NCBI RefSeq assembly: GCF_000182925.2
Contig: NC_026505.1
Location: 5,642,001-5,706,000 of the forward strand
Direction: 5' to 3'
Length of the DNA: 64,000 bases
Source: Neurospora crassa OR74A
Taxonomy: Eukaryota; Ascomycota; Sordariomycetes; Sordariales; Sordariaceae
Each line of letters opens with the position of its first letter. The stretch's first letter is position 1. The notes under the pieces are model-generated. The model saw nothing but the letters and a program-made list of their open reading frames with translations. It searched no databases and had not been told where the DNA came from. Shown here piece by piece: positions 1-12,500 of this stretch. The position numbers were made by a program, and so were the translations under genes.

Positions 1-834
1 GAATGGGGGAGAACCACAGTAGCAGGAGTAGGTAGGCCAGGCTAGTGTCTGTCTGCACATGAGAGCCTACAGTAACACCAAAGAATGCACTGATCACATC
101 AGATGGATGCAAGAAGCAGTGTTACTGTCGTCTATCGCCAAGTGTTGTATGCGACGACCATCATCGGGATGAACACAAGTACAATGATCGAAACCGAACA
201 ATGAAATCGATGGCGAAAGCGTGGTCACCTTCTGTTCCCGGATCAGCCAAGCCGTGGTACTGTATACTTCGGTAGGTGGTCAGGAAATCCCACATCCCGT
301 TGGGAAAAGCTTTACATATTACATACATACTTGCATACATACACGCCCCAAACCCTTGTAAAAGCGCGCAACATCCGCAAAGAGGAAATGCTGCCAGCGA
401 ATGGCGGTTGACAGCTAACAAATGCTTGCATGAAGGACCTGGAAAAAGGGGAAAGCGGCGCATCACAAAAGAAGCTCCTCCTCAAAAGTCACCAGAGGCG
501 CCACCTTCCGAACCCAAAATCCCCACCACGACCGACATGAACATTGATCTCATATGGACGGGACTCTTGAAAAGCCGCGATGGAGACTGGTTCGGATATG
601 GCTGGGGCTGGCGCAATGCTGGCGGCCACTGAAATGTCGCTTGCCAAGCCGTTTGCCGGTGGATAAAGCCTTGCAGTCCTGTTCAATAATTCTCGCATTG
701 TCCTTATCACTTTCTTCCAGTTGGTCTGTGCCTGTCTGTGTTTCTCTCGATATATCCAGCCATCCCCCGCTAGAAAGCCCAAAGAACTTTTGACACAAGT
801 TCAGCACATGCATACCGACCTCAACCACAAAGAG

Positions 835-854
835 CACACACACACACACACACA
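835..854. repeat. (CA)10 microsatellite
   Basis: Ten uninterrupted CA dinucleotides in non-coding DNA. Confidence 0.95.
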
Positions 855-1901
855 CCGCTGCAGAATTGAAAAAGTAAAGAGAGTGTTTATAGTGTACTAC
901 ATGGTGCATGTCACACGTCAGCAGAGTGTGGCCGCGATCCATCTTCAACGAAGTTAGTGTAGGTTGTGCGAGGTCCGCTATGCAGTCCCTGCGCCCCGTC
1001 GGCGACTTGATCAGCAGCCGCACCGGCGCCGCCAGCGTCACAAATTGGATACCTCAAACCCTTGAAATGGATATCAAAAAGATTGAAATGATGGAGCAAC
1101 GGGGAACCGCTAGACACGACAACAGCCAGACAGACGGCAACAAGTGTCGCTGATTGTAGACTATGTACATGGCAAAATCCATAGTATCCAACTTGAAGTT
1201 CCAGCAACATCGCGACTTTTCGCTTCTTCGTTTTCGCTCTCGCTGATTGCGACTGATTGATACATACGTTTCTCGCGGGTTGACGTCGGGCATGGAACCG
1301 CCAACGTGCTTGGCCGACCGGACCAGTTTAACAAGGCCACTGCAACCATTGAATTTGCTTTGGTCTTGGCATCAACTCACTTCTCTTCCTCTGCCCGTCA
1401 TTGATTCGAAATACACTTTTCCACCGGAGCCGTCTCACGGACCACCCTTCGCGAGCCCTCGCCCCTATCATCGGAGACGCCTCCAAGATGGGAATGGGCG
1501 CATGGAGACGCAGCGAGAGATCAACCACTCTCACTTCTTTCTCCAGTTCGTTGCGTTGGCTTTTTCCATCACCCCAAAAACCATAACTTCGGGTAGCACC
1601 ACGGCACCACCAGCTCCAGGACCAATTAGACTAGATTACACTGCATAAAAAGTTGTGCACCAGCCCCGAGCGAAAGGACACCAAAGATGAGCCAAGGAAC
1701 GTCTTGCCGAGTACGGAGTTCTTGTTTCTTCCTTTTTTGTGGAAACTGCCACATCTCAATCACGGTCCATCCATCTCGTGAGACCGAAATCCTTCGCTGT
1801 GTTTCTGTAACCGAACCGAACTGAACCGATGCCATGTCCTTGTCTTGCCCTATCACGCGAGCTCTGATGTCGACATTTGTCTACAGTGCTACAGTGCCAT
1901 A

Positions 1902-1923
1902 CACCACCACCACCACCACCACC
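1902..1923. repeat. (CAC)n microsatellite
   Basis: About seven CAC/ACC triplets in a row. They would read as Thr/His/Pro runs if translated, but no supported gene covers them. Confidence 0.9.
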
Positions 1924-4126
1924 ATGCCAGTAATTTTAGGGAGAACAGTGGATGGGAGCGAGTGGGAGCATGACGGGTTCATCACAACTTCTCCAGGCAC
2001 TTGTCTCCTGGCTCTCCCGGCCCGGCATCCCACAAGATCCCATCTACACCACATTGAAGGCAGGGAACAGATTTTAGGGGTCCTTTTCTTATCTTCTTAT
2101 ACCCTGGGGGAATTGAGATGTTGACGGGCGAAACCTCCGGCTCGGCCCAATCTCTGCGACATCACCAAAACCAAAAATAAAATAAGAAATAAGATGAACG
2201 ACGACAGCCCGTCACCTTTCTCCTACGAAAGCACAAGTTCCCCCCTGGTAAGATGAGCAGTGACTTCATCAAATCTCTGACATGATGTGCTCGTCTGTAC
2301 ACTACACTACTTCTCGTCAATGGTTTCTTCTTCGTCGTGGTGGTTCCTGAATTGGCAAACACCTTTCCCACTTTCCCAGATGCTGCAATACTCTCGGGGA
2401 GTTTAACAGGCATCTCAGGGGCAACTTATCAAGGTCCAGACACGCCTGAAAAGATCGATGCCAAGGACAAGAAACAAATAGCTGGAATTTTGCAAACCCA
2501 CCAACACTCCGAGATCGCAAGCATGAACCACGTGAATATCCAACAGCAGCAGCAACAATATCAACATTCTTCCTCCTTCCCAGCTAGTGTACCCGTCAAT
2601 GGCGACATGGGCAATCTTCGAGGTCTAGACCCGGCCCTACATTCTCTGGAAGCCAGACACACTTCAGACATCTGGTTTACACTACACTAGTATAGTTCGT
2701 CATTGTCTTTTCCTCGAACAATTCGAAGCACATCGGAGACACATGTCCGATAGGAGGGGGCAAAATATCCAATTTCAACTCTTTCTGCTTGGCCATACCG
2801 CTAGGACTTGGGGATCGTACCGAGATGCGCTTCGTCCCGCCACTAAAAGTCTAGCATTTACAACGTTTACATACTCAAAATCCGTCGGCAGTAGTATAGT
2901 GTATGACCTCATGACGCATCATTAACGCTGCGCTACGCTACATTATAGTACCCATCGCATGAGTTTTCAAATCTCGAATTGAGCAGAACTCACTTTCCAT
3001 CCATCTATCCATCCATCCATAGCATACAGGCACGAAACAATAAACCTTCATGAAATCCAGCCCCCGCAGCCAAGCAAGCACAGACATATATGTACGCACT
3101 GATCAAGTTCGTGGTATACTCCGATAGACGACGACCGTTTTGGAGACATTCATTATAACTAACTCCGGCGGCCCTTTACAAATTTGTAAGATTTTCGCAC
3201 AAACGCTGCCCAGCAAACTAAGTGACTAGCTAGTTAGCTAGTCTCTGGCTTTCCAACTACACTACTAAGTGTAAGCGCTTGACTGAGAGACAGACAGATA
3301 GAAGATGATTTATCAGCCAGACGGAACTCCCAGAATATTCCTGATAATGTAAAGGACGCTACTACTGAATTGAATATAAACTACCATTCGGTTGTCATCA
3401 GATCAGATCTTCAACACTATTGTTGTCTAGTGATTACCTCTAGAGAGTAGTGACTGGCTCATCTCATCTCATCATTTCAGGCAGCGGCGCGGCTAACCAT
3501 CCTTGATCATTCATGAGATTTTTGGGGAAATGAAAACCAAAAGAAACCGACCTTGTCAAGCGGTTAAACTACACACTTTTTCTTGTGTAACCTTCTACCG
3601 TCCTTCCCTCAAAGTTTCACATTTCTCATCCTTCTCCAAATACGGGTGAGAATACCGTATGCTCAAGTTGAAGTTCTGGTAGAATAAGCAGGGTTAAAGC
3701 TGTGAAGAAGAAGAAGCAGTAAAGAAGCATGTGCATGATTGATCAACGCCCCTCCTTACTTACCTGGTCTTCAATTTCGAGATGATCAAGATCATACACT
3801 ACACCACAGGCAACCTCAACCACAACCTCAACCTCAACCACACCACACGACACCACATGACCAGCTGACCGTTTTAAAGTTTCAAGGTTCACCCAGTGAC
3901 AGACAACCCGCAAGGTGATCGTTCACCTTTGTCACACATCACTGGTCGGTCACCTTCACCATACTACACACCTTCACCACACCTTCACCATTTCTTCAAC
4001 AGGCATTGAAGGCATCGAAGGCAGGGAATTCCCCGTCCTCTCGAGATTACCTTTGTCTGCCTATCCTTCCTCTTCACCAACTAACACACCACGAACAATC
4101 AACCTTCCAAGTCCCACTCGCATCAA

Positions 4127-4150
4127 GTCAGTCCGTCAGTCCGTCAGTCC
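4127..4150. repeat. Three tandem GTCAGTCC octamers
   Basis: Three exact copies of the 8-mer GTCAGTCC, lying directly before the CATC-type repeat. Confidence 0.9.
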
Positions 4151-4160
4151 TGTCATTTCC

Positions 4161-4216
4161 ATTCATCCATTCATCCATCCATCCATTCATCCATCCATCC
4201 ATTCATCCATCCATCT
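4161..4216. repeat. (CATC/ATTC)n tetranucleotide repeat
   Basis: Imperfect tetranucleotide array mixing ATTC and ATCC units over ~56 bp. Smaller related arrays occur near 2,996-3,020 and 4,491-4,506. Confidence 0.9.
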
Positions 4217-4383
4217 GTCCACCCCCATCTATCATAAACCGGCATTATCCGGCATTGTGTGTGTGTTTGGGCCGGCATGCTTTTCACCATGAGAAAGAAA
4301 AAAAGTTCTGAAACCCTAGTGGAATACAAGCTAGCTACCCGCTGATCCCCCGCATCTTGTCTCGTCTCGGTATTTCGCGGGTT

Positions 4384-4413
4384 GTTTTGTTTTGTTTTGT
4401 TTTGTTTTGTTTT
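4384..4413. repeat. (TTTTG)6 pentanucleotide repeat
   Basis: About six TTTTG units followed immediately by a short GT run. Confidence 0.9.
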
Positions 4414-5240
4414 GTGTGTGTGTTTTGAACGATATACCGGTTTGTAGTACCCCCTCTGAGTACCCGAGTAAGACACTTGCCAAACTAACCCCATCCATCC
4501 ATCCATCTTGAATGCCGCGCGATCAATGGAACTCGGAGAAAAATATATAAAAGTTACAAATGGGGAAGGGGAGGGGGAGGCAAAAAAACAGAATTTGTCC
4601 AGTTTGTCCAATTAGATATGAATTCATACCTTAGCTCTACTCATCTTGAGAATCCCGTCATCGATAAGAAAAACACACATCAACCTTGAATTGTTTGTTG
4701 AAAGGCCGGGACAAGTTGGCTAGAAGGTCTCGGACTAACAAACAACGAACAAACCTGTATCGAGTTATAGTGTACATGTAGCGCACAGTAGCAACCTACC
4801 ATGAATCGTGAGGGGTCAATGACTCGTGAGATTTGTAAAGTTGATCTTCATCCCCAAGCAAATGACATTGCTTGGCGGTGGAAGTGAGAGAGTATGGATG
4901 ACTTTACATGAATCGTGTTTCACGAGAATTTGCCGTCGGTCAGCACCGGTTTTGGAGATTTTGGAAAGGTAATCAATCACAAGAAAAGATGGACAGCGTC
5001 GAGTCTCAAATGGGAAAAGGAAGATCAAATTACGATTGAGGTATCACATGAACGAACGCCGAGTAATGCTCTTTTGCTCAAGACAGAAGAAAGTTGATTG
5101 GCTTTTAGATGAACCCTTTTGAGAGACCATGTCATCCCCATGACCCAGATGATTTCGCACCCATGCGCATCGAATGAACAGAACCTGTTTCCTCCCAAAA
5201 GGTTGTTCAACCCCTAGCAAAGTCCATAACAACTTCCAAT

Positions 5241-6419
5241 TTACTCCGAGCGGAGAGCGGCAATGCGCTCCTGGACACCAGCAGCGCGCTGCTCGCGGGT
5301 GAGCTTGGACTTCTTGTACTTGAGGGACTCGGCCTTCCACTCCTCCTTGGTCTTCTTGGGAGCCTCGGACTCGGCCTTCTTGAAGGGGTCCTCGCGGATG
5401 GCGGCGTGGGCCTCGGCGTAGAGGTCCTCAAGGCCATCAGCCTCAAGATCGTCCTCAATGTAGCGGTTGAACTGGGACTTGTAGCGCTCCTCATCGTCGT
5501 CGGCGAGGGTCTCCATGTACTCAGCGACGTGACCGCCGAAGATGTACTTCTTGAGGGTCTCGGCATCGAGCTCCTCGGACTCCATGTCGTAACCGGGGAA
5601 ACGGTTCTCGGAGTGGGGGATGAAGATACCGCCGTCGGAGGCACCCTTCATGGCACCGAAGACACGGGCACCGGTGGAGGTGCGAGCAAGACCGACATCA
5701 AGGAAGGCCTTGAAGGGGCGGCGCTCGCCATCGTCGGTCTCGGCGGCCTCGGTGAGCTTGTACTCACCGTCAGCCTCCTCAACACCCTTGAAGGTCTCGT
5801 CGAGGCCGAGCTTCTTGAGGACACGGCGGGCGAGGAGGAGACCGGTGGCGTAGGCAGCAGCCCAGTTGGTGAGACCGTGCTCAATGCCGTAGGCCTTGAG
5901 CTCGTGGGAGTAGGCGGAGGCAAAGACCTTGTCGCCGGTGATCTCGGAGCTCACAATCTGGAGGATGATGTCGCGGTTGGTGAAGCGGACAACCAGGCGG
6001 TACTTGGGAGCATTGTACTTGTTCTTGGCCTGGGTGATGAGGCGCTTGCGGGCATAGTAGTCGGTCTTGCCCTCTCTTCTGCGCTTGTACTTGGTCTGGA
6101 AGCGACTGTTGGGCGGATTGAATGTTAGCGAACCCCGAGCTCCTATCGATTTTTCTCGGATTTTCAAAAAGAGAACATCTGCTTACCTGTAGTACGCGCT
6201 GTTCTTGACAAGCTTGTGGAAGGCCTGACAATCAAAATCCCCGAGTCAGCAATTATCGCTTCAGAATATTTCCTCCTCTCCGAAGCATCTTGCGTTGACT
6301 CTCTTTCTCCTCAATTTCCCCCAAGTTTCCCTCTGGGAATGGTGTGTGATTTGAACGCAGCCGCTGGTCGCTCATTGCTGAACGGCCGCGACGCACGCCG
6401 TAGGTCGTCAACTTACCAT
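5241..6419 (-). CDS. rpl5: 60S ribosomal protein L5 (uL18), three exons
   Basis: Structural protein of the large ribosomal subunit that binds 5S rRNA and carries it into the pre-60S particle. Exons on the minus strand are 6419-6417 (only the ATG), 6224-6187 and 6105-5241, giving 301 residues, the usual size for eukaryotic L5. Introns are 6416-6225 (GTAAGT...CAG) and 6186-6106 (GTAAGC...CAG). The spliced N-terminus reads [20 protein letters not shown], the conserved L5 start, followed by the basic [16 protein letters not shown] region, [12 protein letters not shown], and the [16 protein letters not shown] and [11 protein letters not shown] motifs. The C-terminus is Lys/Arg-rich and ends RIAALRSE. 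I chose the start because codon 2 follows a clean acceptor and the only ATG with an adjacent GTAAGT donor in good context (GTCAAAATG) lies 192 nt upstream. A frame that reads through the second intron gives a spurious MKIREKS... start. The gene is divergent from the HAD gene. Confidence 0.97.
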
Positions 6420-6899
6420 TTTGACTACTTTTGCTGGGTGCACTCAACAAACGGTCTTGAGACGGGCTGGGTTGTCAGAAGGGAAATTTCGAGATCGCGA
6501 ACAAACTTTGGTGGGCAGGAATTTCGCACTACAATCCCCACAACCCTAAGAACAAGAGCGCGCCTGATTGGTCGGCTGACCGCTGGGTTGTCAACTCAGG
6601 TTGGCGACGACCGATTCACTCACCCATGCTTTGCCGTGGCGCCACGGTGGGCGACGACCTAGCGCCAAGAATTTCACGCAAGCGGCAGGCAATTGTGGGC
6701 TCTGCCAATGGCATTGTAAGTAGTCTCGGGCTTCAGTAGCCGTCGACCTCTGGCAATCACTGTCCCGAACCGAGGTCTAGTATAGTGTACCATTCACTTC
6801 ACTAATCGCTTCCTGGTGCCAATGTGCGGAGGTCCAATGTTGTTGATAGATGAATCCAAACATCCTTATACCCCCAAAGTCCCATGACATTATAGTGTG
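6420..6899. promoter_or_regulatory. Shared divergent promoter of rpl5 and the HAD hydrolase gene
   Basis: This 480 bp gap separates the two divergent start codons and has no credible ORF. It contains an exact 12 bp direct repeat, GCTGGGTTGTCA, at 6466-6477 and 6582-6593. It also contains AACCCTAAG at 6542-6550, which resembles the Tbf1/telomere-repeat-factor site (RCCCTAA) found in ribosomal protein promoters of several fungi. Assigning that site here is inference. Confidence 0.6.
6542..6550 (+). promoter_or_regulatory. Candidate Tbf1-like AACCCTAA site upstream of rpl5
   Basis: AACCCTAAG lies ~125 bp upstream of the rpl5 ATG. Related motifs are bound by Tbf1-type Myb factors in ribosomal protein promoters of other fungi. 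A single short match could be chance. Confidence 0.3.
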
Positions 6900-7393
6900 A
6901 TGCTTCCTGAAGAGTTTCCCCCTGAATACATTCTTGAAGCCATCGACAACATGGCGCCAACCATCCTCAAAGGGAAAAGGTCCTCCGGGTCCCCCAAGCC
7001 CAAAGTCATCCTCTTTGACATTGGCGGCGTCTGTGTAAGTCAACATGACCACATCACCACTTCACTTATATACACAAATACATCTACCCCTCACAAAACA
7101 ACACCAACATAACTAAATAACTAACACAAACCCAGGTCATCTCCCCCTTCCAGTCCATCCTCAACTACGAACTCCGTCACTCCATCCCCCCAGGCTGGAT
7201 CAACCACTCCATCTCGCGCTCCGCCCCTTCAGGCTTCTGGCACCGTCTCGAAACCGGTTCCATTCCCATGGACGCTGCCTTCTTCGCCGGCTTCAACCGG
7301 GACCTGCACAACCAATCCCTCTGGGAATCCTTCTACCGGTCTCACCACCACCACCACCAACAAGCCAAAAAGCACCACCACCATCACCGCTCC

Positions 7394-7443
<50 letters not shown>

Positions 7444-8083
7444 TTCTTCATCTTCTTCATCTTCTTCTTCTTCTGGTTCTTCTTCTGGCTCTGATGAACT
7501 ACTATCGATCCCGCCCATCCCCCAAATCGACGGCGAGTGGCTATTCCACGACATGATGGAGCACGCTCGAGCTCCAGACCCCTGGATGTTTCCCGCCCTC
7601 CAAAAACTCAAGGAAGACGGACGGTTCGTCGTCGCGGCACTGAGTAATACGGTGATCTGGCCGGAGGGGCACAAGTGGGCGGAGAAGGGGGACTTCTTCA
7701 GCGATCCGTTGCGACAGCTATTTGATGTTTTCATTTCGTCGGCGCATGTGGGGTTAAGAAAGCCGGATCCGAGGATCTATCAGTTGGCGCTTGAAAAGGT
7801 AGATCAGTTTGCGAGGGCAAATGCTGACTCCGAAAGGGGGAAGAGGGGCGGTTGGGCAGAAGGGGTGAGGCCGGAGGATGTTGTGTTTCTGGATGACATT
7901 GGGGAGAATCTGAAGGCGGCGAGGAAGGCTGGGTTTAGGACTATCAAGGTTGGGTTGGGAAAGGCGTTTGAGGCGGTTGATGAGCTGGAGAACGTGACGG
8001 GGTTGAAGCTGGCTGGGGATCACCCGAGGATTGCGGTGAAGCCGGACTTTAGTGCTGCGAAGGAGGCGAAGGCGAAGTTGTGA
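6900..8083 (+). CDS. HAD-superfamily hydrolase with a poly-Ser insertion
   Basis: Haloacid-dehalogenase-like hydrolase, nearest in style to the subfamily IA enzymes related to the ACAD10/epoxide-hydrolase N-terminal phosphatase domain; substrate unknown. Exons are 6900-7034 and 7136-8083, with a 101 nt intron (GTAAGT...CCCAG), giving 360 residues. HAD motif I is ILFDIGGVCV (Asp40), motif II LSNT (Ser215), motif III LRKPDP (Lys254), motif IV VFLDDIGEN (Asp298/Asp299). The second Asp of motif I, usually the acid/base, is Gly, as in other DxGGV-type members. Between core and cap lies a His-rich patch and ~36 serines (about residues 131-170) encoded by a TCA/TCT microsatellite. 6900 is the first in-frame ATG after a stop. 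The in-frame ATG at 6951 (GACAACATGGCG) has a stronger context and is quite possibly the real start, giving 343 residues. It is divergent from rpl5 and convergent with the ubiquitin hydrolase gene. Confidence 0.88.
7388..7495 (+). repeat. Coding TCA/TCT trinucleotide repeat (poly-Ser)
   Basis: Some 17 TCA triplets followed by TCT/TCA triplets in the Ser frame, preceded by CAC/CAT His codons. The run is inside the HAD coding sequence and in frame, so its length should vary between strains without frameshift. Confidence 0.95.
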
Positions 8084-9596
8084 TAATGCTGATGATTGAC
8101 ATGGGGTGTTAGGTATGAGTTGATGATGAAAAAGAATCTGACTGTTTTCATGATTCATGTGTGAAGTCCTGATAACTACTAATGTACTGTTCGGTGTGCT
8201 TACATTTATGATCACTGCGAAGGACGTGTCAGACCGTTGTGAGAATATCTATACGCTCCTGGGTTCAGTCCAGACACGGCCCTGTCGTTTTCACTAGAGG
8301 TAGGTACCTCCTGGCACTTTGTATTTTCGGGAATCACGCCTTTTCAAAATGAAATTCTATGGTACATGTGTATATTTACTATTTTTGCTACTTATCCCAC
8401 GAGTTTAATCGACCTTTGTCGCGCATCTCATCACCACAACCTCTATGATCCATCCACAAATGCCCAAAACGATGTAGAACGACCAGTTCAAAGTGGTCAA
8501 GTGATATATAACTTCTACTTGTCTAACGTAGTTCATACACCATCTTGAGATTCATGTTTCATACACATAGCCCCTTTTGATTTATTCTCTTCGATTCCTC
8601 ATCTTTTAGACTGCCGTCTCTCCTTTTCAAGTTTGTTTTATGTTGTCTAAGTAGGTATCATCCATTCACCTCTCAGCCCACCAACTTCACCCCAGCCAAG
8701 ACCAAGACCAAGATCCTGTCCTCCTCATTCCATCAAACCATCCATCATCTCCTCTCTTTACCCTCCTTAACAAAATGCCCTGAACTTTCCCCAGATTTCC
8801 CGTAGCTGTGATCACGTTTCCCTCTTCAAGCTTTGAGTTATGCTATCACTCTTTCTTCCAAAGGACCATCTTATCTTCCAAGCCACAGTGATAACCGCTA
8901 GATGTTTGTTGGTATTCATTCGCTATTATATAGAAGAGAAGCCTCATGTCTCCACATCTTATCGAGCATTCCAGTCAGGCATCCGGAGTGCGGATGAGGT
9001 CGACCATCTATGTGAGAGTTCCAGATATCGGTGAGGTATGGTGTATAGAGGGTTGATGAATTCATGATTTAATGGTGCAGTCAGTCAAATTGAAGTGGTC
9101 AACAGGCAGTGCTGAATGATATGATAGTATGAGAAAAGCTTCGTCTCATCTTAACTCATCACCTCGTCAAGACGGCCCAGAGTGTACCCGGTCTGCTTTC
9201 TTGTACCGTCCACCCAGCTGTCTCAGGCGGTTGTATCCTCGTGACTGGCAGTCAAGAAGATGGTGGACAGGGATCCGGGTTCATGTCCCGAATGCCCTTG
9301 GCTCCAGGCAATGTTCAACCCTGCCTAACCGTTGAAGCATTGTCCTTGAAGCATCGGCGCCCATACGCCGACTCGAATGTGGCCTGTCGTGCCACCGTCG
9401 CTCTTCTTCTCTCTTGGTTTTCGCTGCAGTTGTAACGTTTCTTGAACATCGTCATCTTCATAACGCGTCCGTTCCCATTTGCTTTTGTACGCCGAGATGT
9501 TGGTATATCCCAAAGCGCCACATGGTTGGAGAGATCGCTGAGCCGATTCAAGTATGGCTACGCAACCCCTCCACAAACTCTATTCCGTAAAACCCC
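8084..9596. other. Convergent intergenic region
   Basis: This 1.5 kb lies between the 3' ends of the HAD and ubiquitin hydrolase genes and should hold both 3' UTRs and terminators. The frames in it are short and show no domain. No tRNA-like fold or repeat was seen. Confidence 0.6.
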
Positions 9597-12500
9597 TCAG
9601 ATACGCTGGTAGAACAACAGGTAAGCGACCTTGTTGTCCTTGAAGCTATCATTATGTTGCTTGGCGGCAGCCTTCAAGCTGCCACTGCCGCTAGGAGCAG
9701 CAAGACCGGCACCGTTGACGACACTGCTCCACTTCTTGCCGCTCGCAGTAGCCTGCTTCCAGCCCTCGTCATCACCAGTATCATCATCGTTCATAGCGCC
9801 GAACCGGTTGCTAGCTGCTGCCGAGCTGCCGTTCTCCCTGCGGTCACCAACGGCGCCCTTGGAGGGCTTCTCCTCTGCGCCAGCCTCAGCGACGTCCTCA
9901 GGGCGCACACGGCGAATTACAGTATCGTCAATGCGAACCCATTCACGGCCGTCCTGGCGACGAACATCAACTGTATAATGTCCGCCGCTGGCGTTCTTTC
10001 CGTGATGATAGACAACCGTGATGAGACGATACTTGAGAAGATCGGCATTCTCAGCATGAGTAGTGTTGCGCTTCTGCCGAGAGACGACCTCGCGAGGGAT
10101 TTCGAGCTCCAAGGGATATCCGACCTTCTTCCAAATCTTGATGGTACCATGGCCTTCAGCATCGAACTGGAAGCGTTTAAGATGCAAAATGAGGACTGGA
10201 GGCAGAGACTCGATGAACACCTGCTTGGTAGCCTTTGCGTCCTTGCCATGGGGCGAATTGAAATCTCCGTGAATTGTCTCTGGACGAGTAAGACCTCTCA
10301 AAGCATCAACAATGTTACGAACCTCGGGAGCACCAATATCGAGCTGAAGGGGCTGATAGGGCTCCAGGGTAACGGAGCTTTTGAGGCCAGGAATGCGGAG
10401 TTCAGAGCGGAGTTGACCACCGAAGATCCTAGTAATGGGAGAGATCGAAGAGGAATAACCAGAAGTACGAGTAATTGCAGCCTTTTGACGGGGTCCAACC
10501 TCGAGCCAGTCATCACCAGTGTTGGACGCCGTAGGCGAGGGCAAGGACGAGTTGGGCGCAGTTGAAGTAGTCGAAACCGGGAGAGTACTCATGACGTGAG
10601 TGCACTCATCGTGGAGACCTTCAAGGAGGAAACCGAGGAACTCCTCGGCATCTTGTTGATGACCACGGCGCATGCTTGCGAACCGAGGGAGCTTTCTGAT
10701 AGCGTCATAGACAAACTCGGGAGTGAAGGCTTCACCGTACTGCTCGAGTTCCTCGCTCTTGAGGCGCCTCTTGAGCTGGTCAATAGATACAGCAGAATCG
10801 ATTACCTTGAACTCGCGCATGAACATGATCATGGCATCGAGGAGAGGAGTCTCGCTGTTGAAGCTGTGGACAGCCTTCTTGCTGACTTGATCCAAGAAGT
10901 CATAGAAAGGAATGCAGTTAACCAAAACTTGAAGAATCTAGTGAAAGTATCAGTATTGCACGTTTCAACCCCACAGGGTTGGAGCCACTTACAGAGTTCA
11001 TATAGCACATGTTACCAGTGTTAACAAGGCCGCGGGGCTCCAAGAAAGCAATCTTCTCAGCGGTCCCCACCCGGTAGGACTGAACAGCCTCGGCCATGGA
11101 GGTCGCCTTAGACTGAGCAAAGCCAGTGGCAACCCCAGCAGCGGCTCCTGAAGCATCTGCGACGGCGTTGTCGTTGACAGTGGTCTGGGAAGCAGAGGCG
11201 GCAGCGGTCGCAACGGCAGCGGCGTTAACAGGAGCGGCAGGCTTGGTGAACAAGTTGGCCCAAGACTTAGGCTTAACAGGTGCGGGCGCGGGAGCAGTTT
11301 GTGCAGCCGGAGCCGAGGACTCGGGCGTCGAAGACGTTGAATCCTTGGCAGTAGCCTCAGAAGTTTCCTCAGCAGCAGGGGTAGAACCAGCAGACTTGGT
11401 CTCAGTAGACGGCTTCTCCTCGCTAGTCGCGGGCTTGTCCTTCGGAGCAGGCTTCGGCAAAACAGGAACCACAGGGACGGCAGGGACAGCGGGAACGGGG
11501 ACACGAGTAGCTTGCTTCGCGGGCTGAGCCGGAGAGGCCGTGACGGACTCGGAAACTTGGAGCTGCTGGGATGGGATGGAGCCAGTCGGCGAAGTCGACG
11601 GGGTGTCCACAGAAGGAAGCTCTTGAGTCGAAGGAGTTTCAGACCGGGGAGGAAGAATCTCAAGCTTAGGCGTGCCCTTGGGCGTAGAGACAGCCGCATC
11701 TTCCTGGACATTTTCCGTGGGAGCACTTTCTACTGGAGCAGCTTCGTAGTGTTGGCCAGGAGCAGTAGGAAGGCTGACACTTTCCGAGGCAGCAGAAGGA
11801 GCTTGCCGGCGTCTCCTAAGCTTTGTACGAGCCGGGAACGGGGTATCAGGATGCGAAAACCAAGGGAGAGAGAACGGCGGTTTGTCAGACTTTTGCGGCG
11901 AAGCGAAGTGCGAGTATACGGCCTCAGCCTGCGCGGGCTGTTTAGCCTCCTCAGCCACCGGCTCCTCCACCACCACCTGTTGCTGAATCTCGGGCTCGGG
12001 CTCAGGCTGAACCTGAACTTGAGGCTGCGACTGAATCTGTGCCTTGGGAGGGACGATCGGTGGCATCTGCTGAGCCGGCGGGGTCATAGGGGTCGGGACG
12101 ACGTGAGAGTGTGTCGACGAGGGAGTGTGGGGAGCAGGAACCGGTACGAGCGCTGGCGGAGGCATGGGGGGAGCCTGGTACGGGGTCGAGACGATGGGAG
12201 ACTGGGGAGGAGCCGGGCGAGCGTAGGGATTCTGAGCTACCATGGGCATGTAGTGCTGCATGGCCGGGGGCGATCGAGCGTAGGTGGCGGCTGGCGGAGC
12301 GTATTGCGGCATGCCGTAGGGGTTCATGGTGGCGGCGTTCTGGTAGGCAGGGGGGGCATAGTAGCCAGGGGGAACACCGTAAGGCTGTGGCATGTAGTTG
12401 GCGGCATACATGGGTTGGTGCGCGACATGAGGCTGGTGATACTGCCCATGGTGGTGGTGGTGGTGGGCGCCAGGATTGTAGTGGTTGTGGTGAGGCCGTC

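Larger units (their letters stand above)
1..5240. other. Gene-free, microsatellite-rich intergenic region
   Basis: This stretch has host-like base composition but no reading frame with recognisable domains, convincing codon bias or a plausible spliced structure. The longest frames are short, overlap one another on both strands and are full of simple repeats. It contains several microsatellites listed separately and the 3' flank of the ribosomal protein gene at its right end. It may hold long untranslated leaders, promoters of a gene beyond the left edge, or non-coding transcripts, but the sequence alone does not show any of these. Confidence 0.6.

Noticed and set aside
550-1041. 163-codon minus-strand frame as a gene
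   Set aside because: It runs through the CA microsatellite (Val/Cys run), has no recognisable domain, and overlaps similar frames on the other strand.
2337-2690. 118-codon plus-strand frame with a Gln run as a possible gene
   Set aside because: No domain, no convincing start context or codon bias, the Gln run comes from a CAG repeat, and the minus strand has equally long frames.
5406-6128. 240-codon plus-strand frame opposite rpl5
   Set aside because: Antisense shadow of a highly biased ribosomal protein coding sequence; Leu/Val/Gly-rich composition mirrors the Asp/Glu/Lys codons of rpl5.
8230-8290. Possible tRNA because of a GGGTTCAGTCC-like T-arm word
   Set aside because: No acceptor stem, D-arm or anticodon stem pairs could be drawn around it.
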